From Gilliamella sp. Lep-s35 (GTDB lineage: Bacteria > Pseudomonadota > Gammaproteobacteria > Enterobacterales > Orbaceae), in NCBI RefSeq assembly GCF_009795845.1, contig NZ_WTEX01000022.1, positions 1-37,690 on the forward strand: a stretch of DNA of 37,690 bases, written 5' to 3'. Numbering within the stretch: position 1 is the first letter of the stretch; the number at the start of each line of letters is the position of its first letter. Below are positions 1-10,567 of the stretch, in pieces. The notes below the pieces were generated by a model, which made no database searches, had not been told where the DNA came from, and saw only the letters and a program-made list of their open reading frames with translations. The translations under genes and the position numbers were made by a program.

Positions 1-1
1 T

Positions 2-91
2 AAAGCGCTCCCTTATCTGCTTTCTTATCAATATAAGGTGGTCAGTTGGTTTGATGAGCTAGTCGATAATGTGGGCGGTGTCATAAAATAA
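2..91 (+). CDS. 3' end of an unidentified gene (partial)
   Basis: An open frame enters from the window's left edge and ends at a TAA at 89-91, giving the last 29 residues of a protein (ending ...WFDELVDNVGGVIK). No start is in the window and I do not recognise the family from this fragment. It runs in the same direction as the small ORF 26 bases downstream. Confidence covers only that a reading frame ends here. Confidence 0.45.
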   Translation, partial: KALPYLLSYQYKVVSWFDELVDNVGGVIK

Positions 92-117
92 AGCAATCAA
101 AAAAACAGGTAATAATC

Positions 118-231
118 ATGAACAATCAAAAGATGAAACATTTAGTTTCAAGTTGTAGTTTAGTCGTCCTATTATCGCTACTAACAGGTTGTGATAACAC
201 CGATTATAAAGCACTAAAACAAGCAGCATGA
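118..231 (+). CDS. very small lipoprotein or truncated lipoprotein remnant
   Basis: 37 codons from ATG to TGA. Residues 1-24 form a typical lipoprotein signal: a basic start (NNQKMK), a hydrophobic run and the lipobox LLTGC with the modified cysteine at residue 25. Only 12 residues follow the cysteine (DNTDYKALKQAA), which is short for a functional lipoprotein. It may therefore be a genuine micro-lipoprotein of the entericidin/YifL size class or the 5' stub of a decayed gene; the frame does not resume after the TGA. Upstream 'aggt' about 9 bases before the ATG could serve as a ribosome site. Function unknown. Confidence 0.45.
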   Translation: MNNQKMKHLVSSCSLVVLLSLLTGCDNTDYKALKQAA

Positions 232-292
232 TTTTCTATATAACTATTTACTTTTATCACTATTGCAAAATTCAATCTAATAAGGAATAGCC

Positions 293-1289
293 ATGTCATT
301 TAATGCCATTGTCCTTGAAAAAGAAGCTACAACAGCCTTTGCTTGTTCACTAAAAACCGTCAGCAAACAACAACTTTTAGCTCAACAGGGCGACACGTTA
401 ATTCAAGTCGCTTATTCAAGCATCAACTATAAAGATGCGCTAGCTTTAACCAACAAAAGCCCAGTAGTTAGGCAATGGCCAATGGTGCCGGGGATTGATG
501 GTGTTGGCAAGTGTGGTTGAATGCGCAAGCGGTCGTTACCAAAAAGGCGAACAAGTAATTTTAAACGGTTGGGGATGTGGTGAAACACATTGGGGATGCT
601 TGGCACAATATGCCTATTTGCAATCGGATTGGCTGATTCCACTACCTAACAATTTAACGCCTTATCAAGCCATGGTCATCGGCACAGCAGGTTATACAGC
701 TGCATTATGTGTTGAGCGAATTATCGATTTTGGCATAAAACCACACCATGGTATGGTGCTTGTGACAGGGGCCAGTGGCGGAGTTGGCTCAATTGCCGTT
801 GCATTACTTACTAAACTTGGTTATCAAGTCACTGCATCGACCAGTAAAATCGATGAAGCACATTATCTACAAAAACTCGGTGCAGTTAATGTTATTGATA
901 GTCAAATTTTAAAAGAAGCTGGTAAACCTTTACAAAAAGAACAGTGGTCAGCGGTTGTTGATGCGGTGGGTTCGCACACTTTAGCCAATGCTTGTGCCCA
1001 AACTCAATATGGCGGTATTGTCGCTTGTTGTGGGCTTGCTCAAGGCATGAACTTTTCCGCAACCGTCGCGCCATTTATTTTACGTGGTGTAACTTTAGCA
1101 GGCGTAGATAGTGTTATGGCAAGTTATGATAAACGTATGTCAGCATGGCAGTTATTATCCCAACATCTTGATACCGAAACTTTAGCAGATATTGGTCAAA
1201 CAGTTACTTTAAATGAATGCATTGAAGTCGCAAACAACATGATTGCAGGGCAAATAAAAGGCCGTTTTGTGGTTGATGTAAACAAATGA
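293..1289 (+). pseudogene. acuI: acrylyl-CoA reductase AcuI/YhdH family, frameshifted
   Basis: Medium-chain dehydrogenase/reductase of the YhdH/AcuI quinone-oxidoreductase-like family, which in E. coli reduces acryloyl-CoA to propionyl-CoA with NADPH. Two overlapping frames together match the whole family length (about 331 residues; E. coli YhdH is 324). Frame one covers the N-terminal GroES-like part (SSINYKDALA, PMVPGID) and hits TGA at 518-520. Frame two carries the NADPH-binding Rossmann part (VTGASGGVGS) and ends GRFVVDV. Skipping one base near 512 restores GID-GVGK-VVECASGRY, so there is one extra base, either a real mutation or a sequencing error. A good ribosome site (AAGGAA) precedes the ATG at 293. 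If real, the product would be a 75-residue inactive fragment. Confidence 0.88.
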
Positions 1290-1341
1290 ATATAGGTTTG
1301 ATTAAACAGTGTATTTTGATAATTGCTGTTAATCAACCACG

Positions 1342-1372
1342 AAACGGTATAGAGTCCTGAATATTTTTTACA
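1342..1372 (+). repeat. 31-bp dispersed repeat, copy A
   Basis: This 31-bp stretch matches the reverse complement of 9779-9809 at 29 of 31 positions. It lies in the gap between the broken acuI and the beta-glucoside locus. The partner copy lies after murJ beside a strong hairpin. Two intergenic copies in opposite orientation suggest a small dispersed element. The match does not extend clearly beyond the 31 bases. Confidence 0.6.
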
Positions 1373-1478
1373 AAAATTTAGCTTACAGCCCTAATTTAGT
1401 GTGCCGATAACGTTATAAATATCAAAAAAAGTAACTCATCTTACTAATATTAATTTATTCCTCCAAAATATACTTCTA

Positions 1479-1502
1479 TTTTTCCTGATCAATACGGAAA
1501 AA
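1479..1502 (+). promoter_or_regulatory. inverted repeat upstream of beta-glucoside locus (possible operator)
   Basis: Seven-base arms TTTTTCC and GGAAAAA are separated by ten bases and lie 70-94 bases before the 6-phospho-beta-glucosidase start. There is no transcribed gene before it that would need a terminator here, so an operator or activator site for the PRD-type regulator encoded at 3511-5526 is plausible. The repeat is seen; its role is inferred. Confidence 0.3.
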
Positions 1503-1545
1503 GTTGGTTAGTAATTCTATTTTTTTCCTTTTATACTAAATTTGA

Positions 1546-3009
<1,464 letters not shown>

Positions 3010-3036
3010 AGCACATAACTATTTTTAGGAGAATTT

Positions 3037-3354
3037 ATGAAAAAAGCATTAATCATTTGTGCGGCAGGTATGTCATCATCATTAATGGCAAAAAAAGTGA
3101 CAGAATATTTTGCTAGCAAAGATAAGGCTATTTCGGTCGATGCGGTATCAGCAACTGAAGGGGCAAATATGATTAAAAATAGTGATTTTTCACTTTTTTT
3201 AATTAGTCCTCAAACAATGATGATGTTTGATAAATTAAAAAATTTAGGCGATGAACTGGGGAAACCTATCGTGAGTATCCCTTTTCAAGCTTATATTCCT
3301 ATTCAATCAGGCATTGAACAGCTAGCTAAGCTAATTGAGGATAATATCAAGTAA
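3037..3354 (+). CDS. PTS lactose/cellobiose-family IIB component
   Basis: 105-residue cytoplasmic phosphocarrier of the Lac/Cel (chitobiose) PTS family. It takes phosphate from IIA and passes it to the sugar bound by IIC. The phosphorylated cysteine is Cys8 in the P-loop-like motif ICAAGMSSS, as in ChbB/CelA-type IIB proteins. Preceded by AGGAG seven bases before the ATG. It is cotranscribed with the glucosidase gene but separated from IIA and IIC by the regulator gene, an unusual order. A hairpin follows at 3388-3422. Confidence 0.93.
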   Translation: MKKALIICAAGMSSSLMAKKVTEYFASKDKAISVDAVSATEGANMIKNSDFSLFLISPQTMMMFDKLKNLGDELGKPIVSIPFQAYIPIQSGIEQLAKLIEDNIK

Positions 3355-3387
3355 TTAATATTGGTATTTATTTTAGGAAAATAATTT

Positions 3388-3430
3388 GGCGTTGTGTAAC
3401 TATTTTGTTCCAGCGCAACGCCTTATTTTC
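3388..3430 (+). terminator. hairpin after IIB gene (terminator or attenuator)
   Basis: Arms GGCGTTG (3388-3394) and CAACGCC (3416-3422) with a 21-base loop, followed by TTATTTTC. The stem is good but the T-tract is weak. It could end the bgl-IIB transcript or act as a conditional attenuator before the regulator gene. Confidence 0.45.
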
Positions 3431-3510
3431 TTGCTAGAAGAGCACACTTATCTAATCGATAAGAGTAACCGCAATATTGCCATAACATAGTTTTAGTTGT
3501 AAAGGTATGG

Positions 3511-5526
3511 ATGATAGTGATTAAAAATAAACAGCGTGACCTTATTAGTTTATTGGTTCATTCTAAAGATCTATTCAAAAGCAGTGCATTGCTAGCAAAT
3601 GAGTTAGCATTATCAGATCGTACTGTTCGCACTTATCTTAATGATTTGAAATCTATCATTGAAAGCCATGGTGGATCGATTATTAGCAAACAAGGGTATG
3701 GTTATAAATTACAAATTAAAGATAGAACCGCTTTCAACTTATTTTTAATTGAGCATCATTTATTAAATCGCAATGTAGAACAAGCAAATTGTCGAGAAGC
3801 CTGTCAAAGAAAACATCACATTCTTAGCCTGTTATTATTAGAAAGTCAAAAAATTGATATAGAAGCATTATCTGAGCAATTATTTATTAGTTCATCCCAA
3901 TTAAATAAAGATATTTTAGAAATTAAACATCAGCTTAAACCATATGGACTTTCTATCAAAAAAAGTCGATCTCTGTTTTATGTTGAAGGCGAGGAAAAAG
4001 CAAAACGACATTTTATTTTGAGTTACTTCTTCCATGAGGCATCGATTAACTTTTTACAACATCTAACTTATTTAAACAAATTTAATGATGTCATTAGTTT
4101 TGATACGTTAACTATTATTATTTTAGATGAGTGCCGTGAAGCAAAAATAAAACTATCTGATGTGATGATGCAAAATATTGTGTTACATCTATCATTAAGT
4201 ATTAAACGCTTACAATCAGGGCTTACTATTCAAAATCTTGATATGCCACCATCGACTAAAAACACATTGGAATATCAAGTCGCTAAAAAAATCATCAATA
4301 GAGTAGAAAAAGTGATTGGTTTTTGTTTTCCTAAACAAGAACAGATGTATTTAACTTTACATTTGATGAGTAAATCAAACTTTGTCCAGAATGATTTTGA
4401 TTCCGAGTTGTATTTATCTTTGACTAATTTATTATTTAGAATACAGCAAGAAACTGGATATTTTTTTTTAAACGATGAGCAATTGAAAAACGGAATTATT
4501 CAGCACCTAAAACCGATGATTGTCCGTTTAGAACAGCATATAAAATTGAAAAATCCATTGCTTGATGAAATTAAAGCGAATTCTCCAGAATTGTTTGAGT
4601 TAGTTAAAAATTACCTTAACCAACTTCCTGAACTTAAAAAATTTACCATTCATGATGACGAATGGGGTTATTTAACTTTGCACTTTTTAGCTTCGATAGA
4701 AAAGTTAAAAAATGAGCAAAAAGCTAAAGTATTAATTATTTGTGCAACTGGGCTTGGCAGTGCTCAACTACTAAAAAATCGCGTTGAATGCGAGTTTAAT
4801 GAAAGAATCAAAATCGTTGCAACGCAAGGATACTATGAAATTGACCTTGCACTATTAGACAAGATTGATTTTATTATCTCGTCAGTGGATCTATCGTCAA
4901 AGGTGTTTAAAGTCCCTGTTTTTCAGGTTTCGGTCTTTTTTACTGAAAATGATATACAAAAAATACGCCGCCACCTTTCGGCTCCTAATGTATTTATTTC
5001 GGCACAGAAAAGGCCTATTTCAGCAACAACACCACTGAGTACTTTAGATAATTTTATCGATGCTAGTCAAATAATAGATGATTTATCAGCTGATTATTTT
5101 TACTGGTGTAAACACTCTCAAAGCAAAGAACAAGTATTAGATTGTTTACTAGACCTTTTAGCGATAAATGAAACTCGTGATTATAAGCAACAAATTCTCA
5201 AGCAAATAGAAAACCGCATACTATTAGGTGATATTTTCTTTAGCCCAACTATCGTAGTGCCACATCCGGCAATGCCTGTGGGAAAACTGTCTAAAATTGG
5301 TATTGCAATTATTCCTGATGGAATGTTTTGGGATCACAATTACCCAAAAATTCACTTTATCTTTATGATTTCACCATCTATTTATCAAAATTCGACTTTA
5401 TCGATAATGACAAAAGCCATTATCAAATTGATTGACGATTTAGAAATGCAATCAAAACTATTGAAAGTACAAAACTTTGACCAATTTAAGCGACTTTTTA
5501 TCCAACTTATTGAAAAAGAGGTATAG
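3511..5526 (+). CDS. PRD-domain transcriptional activator with EIIB and EIIA-like domains (LicR/MtlR type)
   Basis: 671-residue multidomain regulator that senses PTS phosphorylation. In order: a DeoR-like winged helix (about 10-60, LSDRTVRTYLNDL), a second HTH (about 95-150), two PTS regulation domains (about 170-275 and 285-395) with conserved histidines (VLHLSL, YLTLHLM, QHLKP, YLTLHFL), a EIIB-like domain with the cysteine in IICATGLGSA, and a C-terminal EIIA (mannitol/fructose) domain with a histidine in VVPHPAMP. The N-terminal DNA-binding domains, rather than an RNA-binding CAT domain, point to a promoter activator, not a BglG antiterminator. The start is ATG 3511 with AAAGG five bases upstream. 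Two bases separate it from the IIA gene. It probably activates its own operon when beta-glucosides are present. Confidence 0.9.
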   Translation: MIVIKNKQRDLISLLVHSKDLFKSSALLANELALSDRTVRTYLNDLKSIIESHGGSIISKQGYGYKLQIKDRTAFNLFLIEHHLLNRNVEQANCREACQRKHHILSLLLLESQKIDIEALSEQLFISSSQLNKDILEIKHQLKPYGLSIKKSRSLFYVEGEEKAKRHFILSYFFHEASINFLQHLTYLNKFNDVISFDTLTIIILDECREAKIKLSDVMMQNIVLHLSLSIKRLQSGLTIQNLDMPPSTKNTLEYQVAKKIINRVEKVIGFCFPKQEQMYLTLHLMSKSNFVQNDFDSELYLSLTNLLFRIQQETGYFFLNDEQLKNGIIQHLKPMIVRLEQHIKLKNPLLDEIKANSPELFELVKNYLNQLPELKKFTIHDDEWGYLTLHFLASIEKLKNEQKAKVLIICATGLGSAQLLKNRVECEFNERIKIVATQGYYEIDLALLDKIDFIISSVDLSSKVFKVPVFQVSVFFTENDIQKIRRHLSAPNVFISAQKRPISATTPLSTLDNFIDASQIIDDLSADYFYWCKHSQSKEQVLDCLLDLLAINETRDYKQQILKQIENRILLGDIFFSPTIVVPHPAMPVGKLSKIGIAIIPDGMFWDHNYPKIHFIFMISPSIYQNSTLSIMTKAIIKLIDDLEMQSKLLKVQNFDQFKRLFIQLIEKEV

Positions 5527-5528
5527 CA

Positions 5529-5879
5529 ATGAATCAGGAAATGAGCTCAGAAGATATTCAACTGATTGCTTTTAATATTATTTTATATAGCGGTAATGCT
5601 AAAACTAAAATTCACGATGCTTTTAAGTCAATGAGGGGGGCCGATTTTAGTGCTGCAAATCAGCTTCTTGAAGAAGCAAATGAACAAATCTTACAAGCAC
5701 ACCATTCACAAACCGAGTTACTGCAAAATTATGCTAATGGCACCAAAATCACCATGGAAATTATTATGGTACATGCACAAGATCATTTAATGACAACCAT
5801 GACTTTTCGAGAAATGGCCATTGAAATGTTACACCTGTATGAAAAACATCATGAGCTAGAAGCAAAATTAAAAAGCTAG
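5529..5879 (+). CDS. PTS lactose/cellobiose-family IIA component
   Basis: 116-residue cytoplasmic IIA of the Lac/Chb family, a trimeric helical protein that relays phosphate from HPr to IIB. The phosphorylated histidine is His82 in VHAQDHLM, with the conserved metal-binding Asp85 three residues on. The length equals that of ChbA (116). It starts two bases after the regulator's stop, suggesting translational coupling, and sits 15 bases before a small membrane-protein gene. Confidence 0.94.
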   Translation: MNQEMSSEDIQLIAFNIILYSGNAKTKIHDAFKSMRGADFSAANQLLEEANEQILQAHHSQTELLQNYANGTKITMEIIMVHAQDHLMTTMTFREMAIEMLHLYEKHHELEAKLKS

Positions 5880-5894
5880 ATAAGGAGTAGCATA

Positions 5895-6380
5895 ATGACA
5901 AAAAAGCTAGCAATGTATAAAAAAATCAGCCTAACTAACCTTAAGTTTAATCGATTTTTAGTGATTCGCTATACTACCGCATTTTTTTTATTTTTGAATC
6001 TTTATTGGGCAACCTTTTTAATGGGTTCATTGTCAATAGTCGCTATTTTACCGCTTGCTCTTTTTGTTTTGGGCATACTTACCACATGGGAACAAATTAA
6101 GCTTTATCGAAATCACTGCAATAAATTGCCTTATGCACGGTTATTTTATTGTGCCTTAGCGATAGCTTTTGTGACACTAATGATGACGCTCTATACCCCT
6201 TTGTATCACTTTTTCTTTCCATTTTTAAAACAGACACCAGATGCTTTACATGTATTAATGGTATTACTGACGGTGAGTTTAATTATTACGCTTTTAATGC
6301 TTAGGAAGTTAACTAATATACAACATAATCGAGATCAGCATTTTAAAAGAATCCAAGCTTACGAAGAATTTATTAATTAA
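5895..6380 (+). CDS. small integral membrane protein in beta-glucoside PTS operon
   Basis: 161 residues with four hydrophobic segments (about 24-43, 46-63, 84-106, 119-139), a basic N-terminus and a charged C-terminal tail (NIQHNRDQHFKR), so the tail is probably cytoplasmic. I do not recognise a named family. Its position between the IIA and IIC genes, with 15- and 14-base gaps and its own ribosome site (AAGGAG), implies co-expression with the transporter. An accessory or stabilising role for IIC is possible but not shown by any motif. Confidence 0.8.
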   Translation: MTKKLAMYKKISLTNLKFNRFLVIRYTTAFFLFLNLYWATFLMGSLSIVAILPLALFVLGILTTWEQIKLYRNHCNKLPYARLFYCALAIAFVTLMMTLYTPLYHFFFPFLKQTPDALHVLMVLLTVSLIITLLMLRKLTNIQHNRDQHFKRIQAYEEFIN

Positions 6381-6394
6381 ATGAGGATATCAAA

Positions 6395-7744
6395 ATGAAT
6401 ACGGGATTTGTTATTTTACAAAAATATCTGATGACGCCTATGGCGAAAATATCGCAATTTAAAATTGTTCGAGCCGTAATGGCAGCCGGCATGGCATCTG
6501 TACCTTTTTCTATTGTTGGCTCCATGTTTTTGGTATTTAACACCTTACCAATGACATTTACCGGATTAGAAGGCTTTTTTGAAAATACTTTTTTTAGAGT
6601 GAGTGATCTTTATATGATTGCTAATACGGCAACAATTGGTATTTTAGCCCTTTATTTTAACTTTGTTGTTGGTTATGAACTAACTAAAATTGAAGCAGAA
6701 GAAACAGGCCTTAAAGTGAATGCGCTTAATGGAGCAATGTTATCCGTTTTTGCTTTTTTCATGACCTTGCCTGAACTGATTATGCAAAATGGCGTGATAA
6801 CCTTACTCAATGATCAAAGTAATTTAGTCTTTAATGGTCTACGTTTAAAACCCTTTGTCTTTAGGTTGGGGACATCCGGTATATTTATTGCAATAGTTAT
6901 GGCTATTGTGGCGACTCATCTTTATTTTTTATGCGTCAGGCGTAACTGGGTTGTGAAAATGCCAGAAACAGTTCCACTTGGTGTTTCACGTTCCTTTACT
7001 GCACTGATCCCAACTTTTGTGATTGCTTTTTTTGTGATCGTTCTTAATGGTATTTTGATCTATTTTGGTACTGATATTTTCAATATTATAGCTGTACCGT
7101 TTGCCTTTGTAACCAATCTTACCAAAAGTTGGTTGGGTATTATGGTTATCCTGTTTTTAATTCATGCACTATGGGTTGTTGGGATCCACGGTGCCAGTAT
7201 TATTGGAGCATTTATTACCCCTATTATGTTAACTAATATGACTGAAAATGCGGCAGGCGCTCATATTCCTTTTGCTGGTGAATTTAATAATTCACTTGTG
7301 ATTTTAGGGGGATCTGGTTCTACTTTATTAATGACATTTTTTATTGCATTTTTTGCTAAATCTAGCCAACTAAAAATCTTAGGGCGAGCTTCAGCCGTGC
7401 CTGCAATATTTAATATTAACGAGCCTGTCATTTTTGGTATGCCGATTGTATACAATCCTTATTTAGCGCTGCCTTTTTTCTTAGCACCTATGGCTTGCGG
7501 AACATTAGGTTATTTGGCGATTAATACCGGTTTTATTCATCCAATCATCGCATTAATTCCATGGCCATCGCCAATGGGATTAGGCGCATTTATTAGTACA
7601 GGAGGAGATTATAAGGCCGCTATTGTTGCAATAATTTCAGCTATTTTAGCTTTGTTAATTTATCTTCCTTTTGTCAAATTATATGACAATAAACTGTATA
7701 AAGAAGAACAAGGTAACTCAGAAGGTCAAATACAAACAGCTTAG
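6395..7744 (+). CDS. PTS lactose/cellobiose-family IIC permease
   Basis: 449-residue inner-membrane sugar channel of the Lac/Cel PTS family (ChbC/CelB type), with about ten hydrophobic segments. Family features seen include a long hydrophobic domain ending in the conserved glutamate stretch FNINEPVIFGMPIVYNP, and the WVVGIHGASI segment. It carries beta-glucosides across the membrane and they are phosphorylated by the IIB at 3037-3354. Last gene of the operon. A terminator hairpin follows at 7822-7853. Confidence 0.93.
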   Translation: MNTGFVILQKYLMTPMAKISQFKIVRAVMAAGMASVPFSIVGSMFLVFNTLPMTFTGLEGFFENTFFRVSDLYMIANTATIGILALYFNFVVGYELTKIEAEETGLKVNALNGAMLSVFAFFMTLPELIMQNGVITLLNDQSNLVFNGLRLKPFVFRLGTSGIFIAIVMAIVATHLYFLCVRRNWVVKMPETVPLGVSRSFTALIPTFVIAFFVIVLNGILIYFGTDIFNIIAVPFAFVTNLTKSWLGIMVILFLIHALWVVGIHGASIIGAFITPIMLTNMTENAAGAHIPFAGEFNNSLVILGGSGSTLLMTFFIAFFAKSSQLKILGRASAVPAIFNINEPVIFGMPIVYNPYLALPFFLAPMACGTLGYLAINTGFIHPIIALIPWPSPMGLGAFISTGGDYKAAIVAIISAILALLIYLPFVKLYDNKLYKEEQGNSEGQIQTA

Positions 7745-7821
7745 TTATAAAAATTATTCGCTTTGTTTGCAGTAATTTGAAAAACGACCGCAATAAATAA
7801 ATACACATAAAAAATAAAACT

Positions 7822-7858
7822 AACGCCATATCACCAACAAAAGATATGGCGTTTGACA
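7822..7858 (+). terminator. rho-independent terminator after PTS IIC
   Basis: Perfect 11-bp stem AACGCCATATC (7822-7832) / GATATGGCGTT (7843-7853) with a ten-base loop, preceded by A-rich sequence. The T run after it is only TTT before the next hairpin begins, so termination may depend on stem strength. It abuts the 13-bp hairpin that starts at 7852. Confidence 0.65.
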
Positions 7859-7893
7859 TCCTCCCCGTTCTTTAAAGTGAGGAGGATGTCAAA
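7852..7893. repeat. 13-bp perfect inverted repeat (IS200/IS605-end-like palindrome)
   Basis: Arms TTTGACATCCTCC (7852-7864) and GGAGGATGTCAAA (7881-7893) with a 16-base centre that itself contains the palindrome CTTTAAAG. It begins inside the terminator's last bases. The CCTCCCCG...GAGG layout resembles the subterminal hairpins of IS200/IS605-type ends and related REP-like relics. No transposase gene is present here, so this would be a relic or a non-autonomous element at most. Confidence 0.5.
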
Positions 7894-8061
7894 CCGCTTA
7901 CACAGTTAAAAGATCGTTAAACTGATTATCTATCAAAATTATTCTTGCGGCATCAATAAAAACGATTATTTATTGAAAAAAGCATGGTGATTTAAAGTAA
8001 TAGTTTGTAGACTATGCTTCATTATCCGTTTTAGGTTGTATACACAGTATATAAATCAGAT

Positions 8062-9600
8062 ATGAATCTTTTAAAATCTTTAGCGACTGTAAGTTCAATG
8101 ACGATGGTTTCACGCGTGTTAGGGTTTGTGCGTGATGCCATTATTGCACGCTTTTTTGGTGCAGGTATGGCAACTGATGCGTTTTTTGTTGCTTTTAAAC
8201 TTCCTAACTTACTACGGCGTATTTTTGCCGAGGGTGCGTTTTCGCAAGCATTTGTGCCAATTTTAGCCGAATATAAAAATCAACAAGGCATCGAAGCAAC
8301 TCGCACATTTGTTGCCTATATTGCAGGTTTATTAACCTTAGTATTAGCGATTGTCACCTTAATTGGTGTTGTTACTGCCCCTTTTGTTATCATGCTCACC
8401 GCACCAGGGTTTATGCAAGAATCAACCGAAAAGTTTGAACTGGCAACCACCTTGCTGCGCATAACCTTTCCTTACATCTTTTTTATATCGCTAGCTTCAT
8501 TGGTTGGTGCAATATTAAATACTTGGAATCGGTTTTCTGTGCCGGCATTTGTGCCAACCTTGCTGAATATCAGCATGATTGTCTTCACACTTTTTTTTAC
8601 GCCTTACTTTAACCTACCTGTATTAGCGCTAGCGGTATCGGTTGGTGTTGGTGGCATTTTACAATTACTCTATCAACTACCTTATTTAAAAAAGATTGGC
8701 ATGTTAGTACTGCCTCGTATAAGTTTAAAAGATAGCGGTGTTTGGCGGGTATTAAAACAGATGGGGCCTGCAATTTTAGGGGTATCAGTAGGGCAAATAT
8801 CTTTAATTATTAACACAATTTTTGCCTCGTTTCTTGTTTCAGGATCAGTTTCTTGGATGTATTATGCCGATCGATTAATGGAGTTTCCTGCCGGTGTGCT
8901 TGGTGTGGCACTGGGCACGATTTTATTGCCATCGTTAGCCAAAAGTTTTTCAAAAGGCGATCACAAGCAATATTCAGAATTATTAGATTGGGGATTGCGC
9001 CTGTGCTTTTTATTGGCCTTACCAAGCACGATTGCATTGGGGGTAATTTCGCGACCATTGATATCAACACTATTTGAATATGGACAATTTACATTAAATG
9101 ACACCTTAATGACACAGCAGGCATTAGTTGCTTACTCTATAGGGCTACTTGGATTGATATTGATTAAAGTTTTAGCGCCAGCCTTTTATTCACGTCAGGA
9201 CATAAAAACGCCCGTCAAAATTGCCATTATTACGCTAATTTTAACACAGCTAATGAATCTTGCTTTTATTGGCCCATTACAACACGCAGGTCTATCATTA
9301 TCCATTGGCTTAGCCGCTTGCTTTAATGCTGGACTATTGTATTGGCAGTTGCGCAAAAAGCAACTTTATCAACCGCAGCCCGGTTGGTATGGCTTTTTAA
9401 TCAAAATCATCATAGCGGTAATTTTAATGTCTGCGGCATTATGGTTTGGTTCACAATTATTACCCGACTGGTCAACAGGTTCTATGTTGGTTCGTATTGG
9501 GCGATTATTTTTATTGGTGATGGTTGGGATTGTTATCTATTTTGCGGCATTGATTGCCATGGGATTTAAGATAAAACACTTTATTAAACGGATTGATTAA
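8062..9600 (+). CDS. murJ: lipid II flippase MurJ
   Basis: 512-residue polytopic inner-membrane protein of the MOP superfamily (MurJ, formerly MviN), which flips lipid II to the periplasmic face for peptidoglycan synthesis. The N-terminus [19 protein letters not shown] and the following [21 protein letters not shown] are the hallmark of the family. About 14 transmembrane segments and the usual length (E. coli 511). The start is ATG 8062; the upstream ribosome site is weak (only purines at 8053-8060). It stands alone between a hairpin region and a 448-base non-coding gap. Confidence 0.96.
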   Translation: MNLLKSLATVSSMTMVSRVLGFVRDAIIARFFGAGMATDAFFVAFKLPNLLRRIFAEGAFSQAFVPILAEYKNQQGIEATRTFVAYIAGLLTLVLAIVTLIGVVTAPFVIMLTAPGFMQESTEKFELATTLLRITFPYIFFISLASLVGAILNTWNRFSVPAFVPTLLNISMIVFTLFFTPYFNLPVLALAVSVGVGGILQLLYQLPYLKKIGMLVLPRISLKDSGVWRVLKQMGPAILGVSVGQISLIINTIFASFLVSGSVSWMYYADRLMEFPAGVLGVALGTILLPSLAKSFSKGDHKQYSELLDWGLRLCFLLALPSTIALGVISRPLISTLFEYGQFTLNDTLMTQQALVAYSIGLLGLILIKVLAPAFYSRQDIKTPVKIAIITLILTQLMNLAFIGPLQHAGLSLSIGLAACFNAGLLYWQLRKKQLYQPQPGWYGFLIKIIIAVILMSAALWFGSQLLPDWSTGSMLVRIGRLFLLVMVGIVIYFAALIAMGFKIKHFIKRID

Positions 9601-9753
9601 TAATAAAAACGAATAAATATCAATTAGAATAAAAATCGTTAATTATTAAAACTATTCACGGCTTCTTAAATTGTGAAAAAATAAGAACGTGCTGATATTA
9701 CACTAAAAATATTTGTGGATGTTGAATTGATAAATTTCAGGAATTATTTTGTA

Positions 9754-9786
9754 TTTTTACAGTAATTTGAGCAATTACTGTAAAAA
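9754..9786 (+). terminator. 14-bp hairpin downstream of murJ
   Basis: Perfect arms TTTTTACAGTAATT (9754-9767) and AATTACTGTAAAAA (9773-9786) with a five-base loop TGAGC. The arms carry T and A runs at their outer ends, so it could terminate transcription in either direction. It overlaps the start of the dispersed repeat copy B, so it may instead belong to that element. Confidence 0.5.
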
Positions 9787-9809
9787 ATATTCAGGATTCT
9801 ATGCCGTTT
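9779..9809 (-). repeat. 31-bp dispersed repeat, copy B
   Basis: The reverse complement of this stretch matches 1342-1372 at 29 of 31 positions (differences at the 7th and 13th base of the repeat). Here it directly adjoins the hairpin at 9754-9786, which copy A lacks. Confidence 0.6.
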
Positions 9810-9937
9810 AAATATTAAAAATATAAAAATGGTGTTATATATTTTTAATTGAGATGAAGCAAATAATCAGCAAATATTTAACGATTGAAAAGATAGGCAA
9901 CAAATGCTTAAGCGATTGATATTGTATAATACGATTA

Positions 9938-9976
9938 AAACTATAAAGCGATTTTTTCAAAATCGCTTTATAGTTT
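9938..9976 (-). terminator. 18-bp perfect hairpin downstream of ssb
   Basis: Arms of 18 bases (9938-9955 and 9959-9976) pair perfectly around the three-base loop TTC; the core is AAAGCGATTTT. On the minus strand it lies 73 bases after the ssb stop and the transcript would leave the stem through AAAACT...TTTT sequence. It most likely ends ssb transcription, though the strong symmetry works in both directions. A TATAAT lies eight bases before it on the plus strand. Confidence 0.55.
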
Positions 9977-10048
9977 AGAATAGTTTAGAAGATTACTTTA
10001 ATAATAAAATGTAAACATCTCTTTGTTTATCTACACATTAGGAGTGTT

Positions 10049-10567
10049 TTAGAACGGGATATCGTCATCAAAATCCATAGGTGGCTCTGGTGTCGCTGCA
10101 GGTTGTGCTGGTGCATTTTGTGTTGTAGGACGAGATTGAGCCATTGGCGCTGATGAAGTGTTATTGGCACTTTGCCCCCAATTTTGCGAACTATCTCCCA
10201 TGCTATCCCCACCATTACGAGATCCTAAAATTTGTAAAGTACCGCCAATTGGGTTGATCACAACTTCTGTTGTGTAACGATCTTGCCCTGACTGATCTTG
10301 CCATTTTCGAGTTTGTAATTGTCCTTCAAGATAAACTTGTGAACCTTTTTTTAAGTATTCGCCGGCAATTTCAGCTAATTTACCAAATATAACAACGCGA
10401 TGCCATTCAGTTCGTTCACGGTTTTCATTTGTTTGTTTATCCTTCCATATTTCTGATGTTGCAATACTAATATTGGCAACGGCGTTACCATTAGGCATGT
10501 AACGAACTTCGGGATCTTGACCTAAGTTACCAACTAAAATGACTTTATTTATTCCTCGACTGGCCAT
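10049..10567 (-). CDS. ssb: single-stranded DNA-binding protein SSB
   Basis: 172-residue tetrameric SSB that coats single-stranded DNA in replication, repair and recombination. The N-terminal OB fold (residues 1 to about 112) has the classic [19 protein letters not shown] and [18 protein letters not shown] segments with the aromatic DNA-contact residues. A Gly/Gln/Pro-rich linker leads to the acidic tip DFDDDIPF, which binds partner proteins. A clear ribosome site (AGGAG) precedes the ATG. It converges with murJ and diverges from corA. Confidence 0.97.
   Translation of the reverse strand: MASRGINKVILVGNLGQDPEVRYMPNGNAVANISIATSEIWKDKQTNENRERTEWHRVVIFGKLAEIAGEYLKKGSQVYLEGQLQTRKWQDQSGQDRYTTEVVINPIGGTLQILGSRNGGDSMGDSSQNWGQSANNTSSAPMAQSRPTTQNAPAQPAATPEPPMDFDDDIPF

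Larger units (their letters stand above)
9601..10048. other. 448-base non-coding gap between murJ and ssb
   Basis: No credible protein-coding frame on either strand. It holds a 14-bp inverted repeat (9754-9786), copy B of the 31-bp dispersed repeat (9779-9809), a perfect TATAAT at 9925-9930, and an 18-bp inverted repeat (9938-9976). Since murJ and ssb converge on this gap, the hairpins probably include the terminators of both. Confidence 0.6.

Noticed and set aside
427-642. Minus-strand 71-codon frame over acuI
   Set aside because: It is opposite a recognisable dehydrogenase sequence and has no family features.
9601-10048. tRNA or other structured RNA gene in the murJ-ssb gap
   Set aside because: The hairpins are simple inverted repeats; no cloverleaf or conserved TTCGA loop was found.
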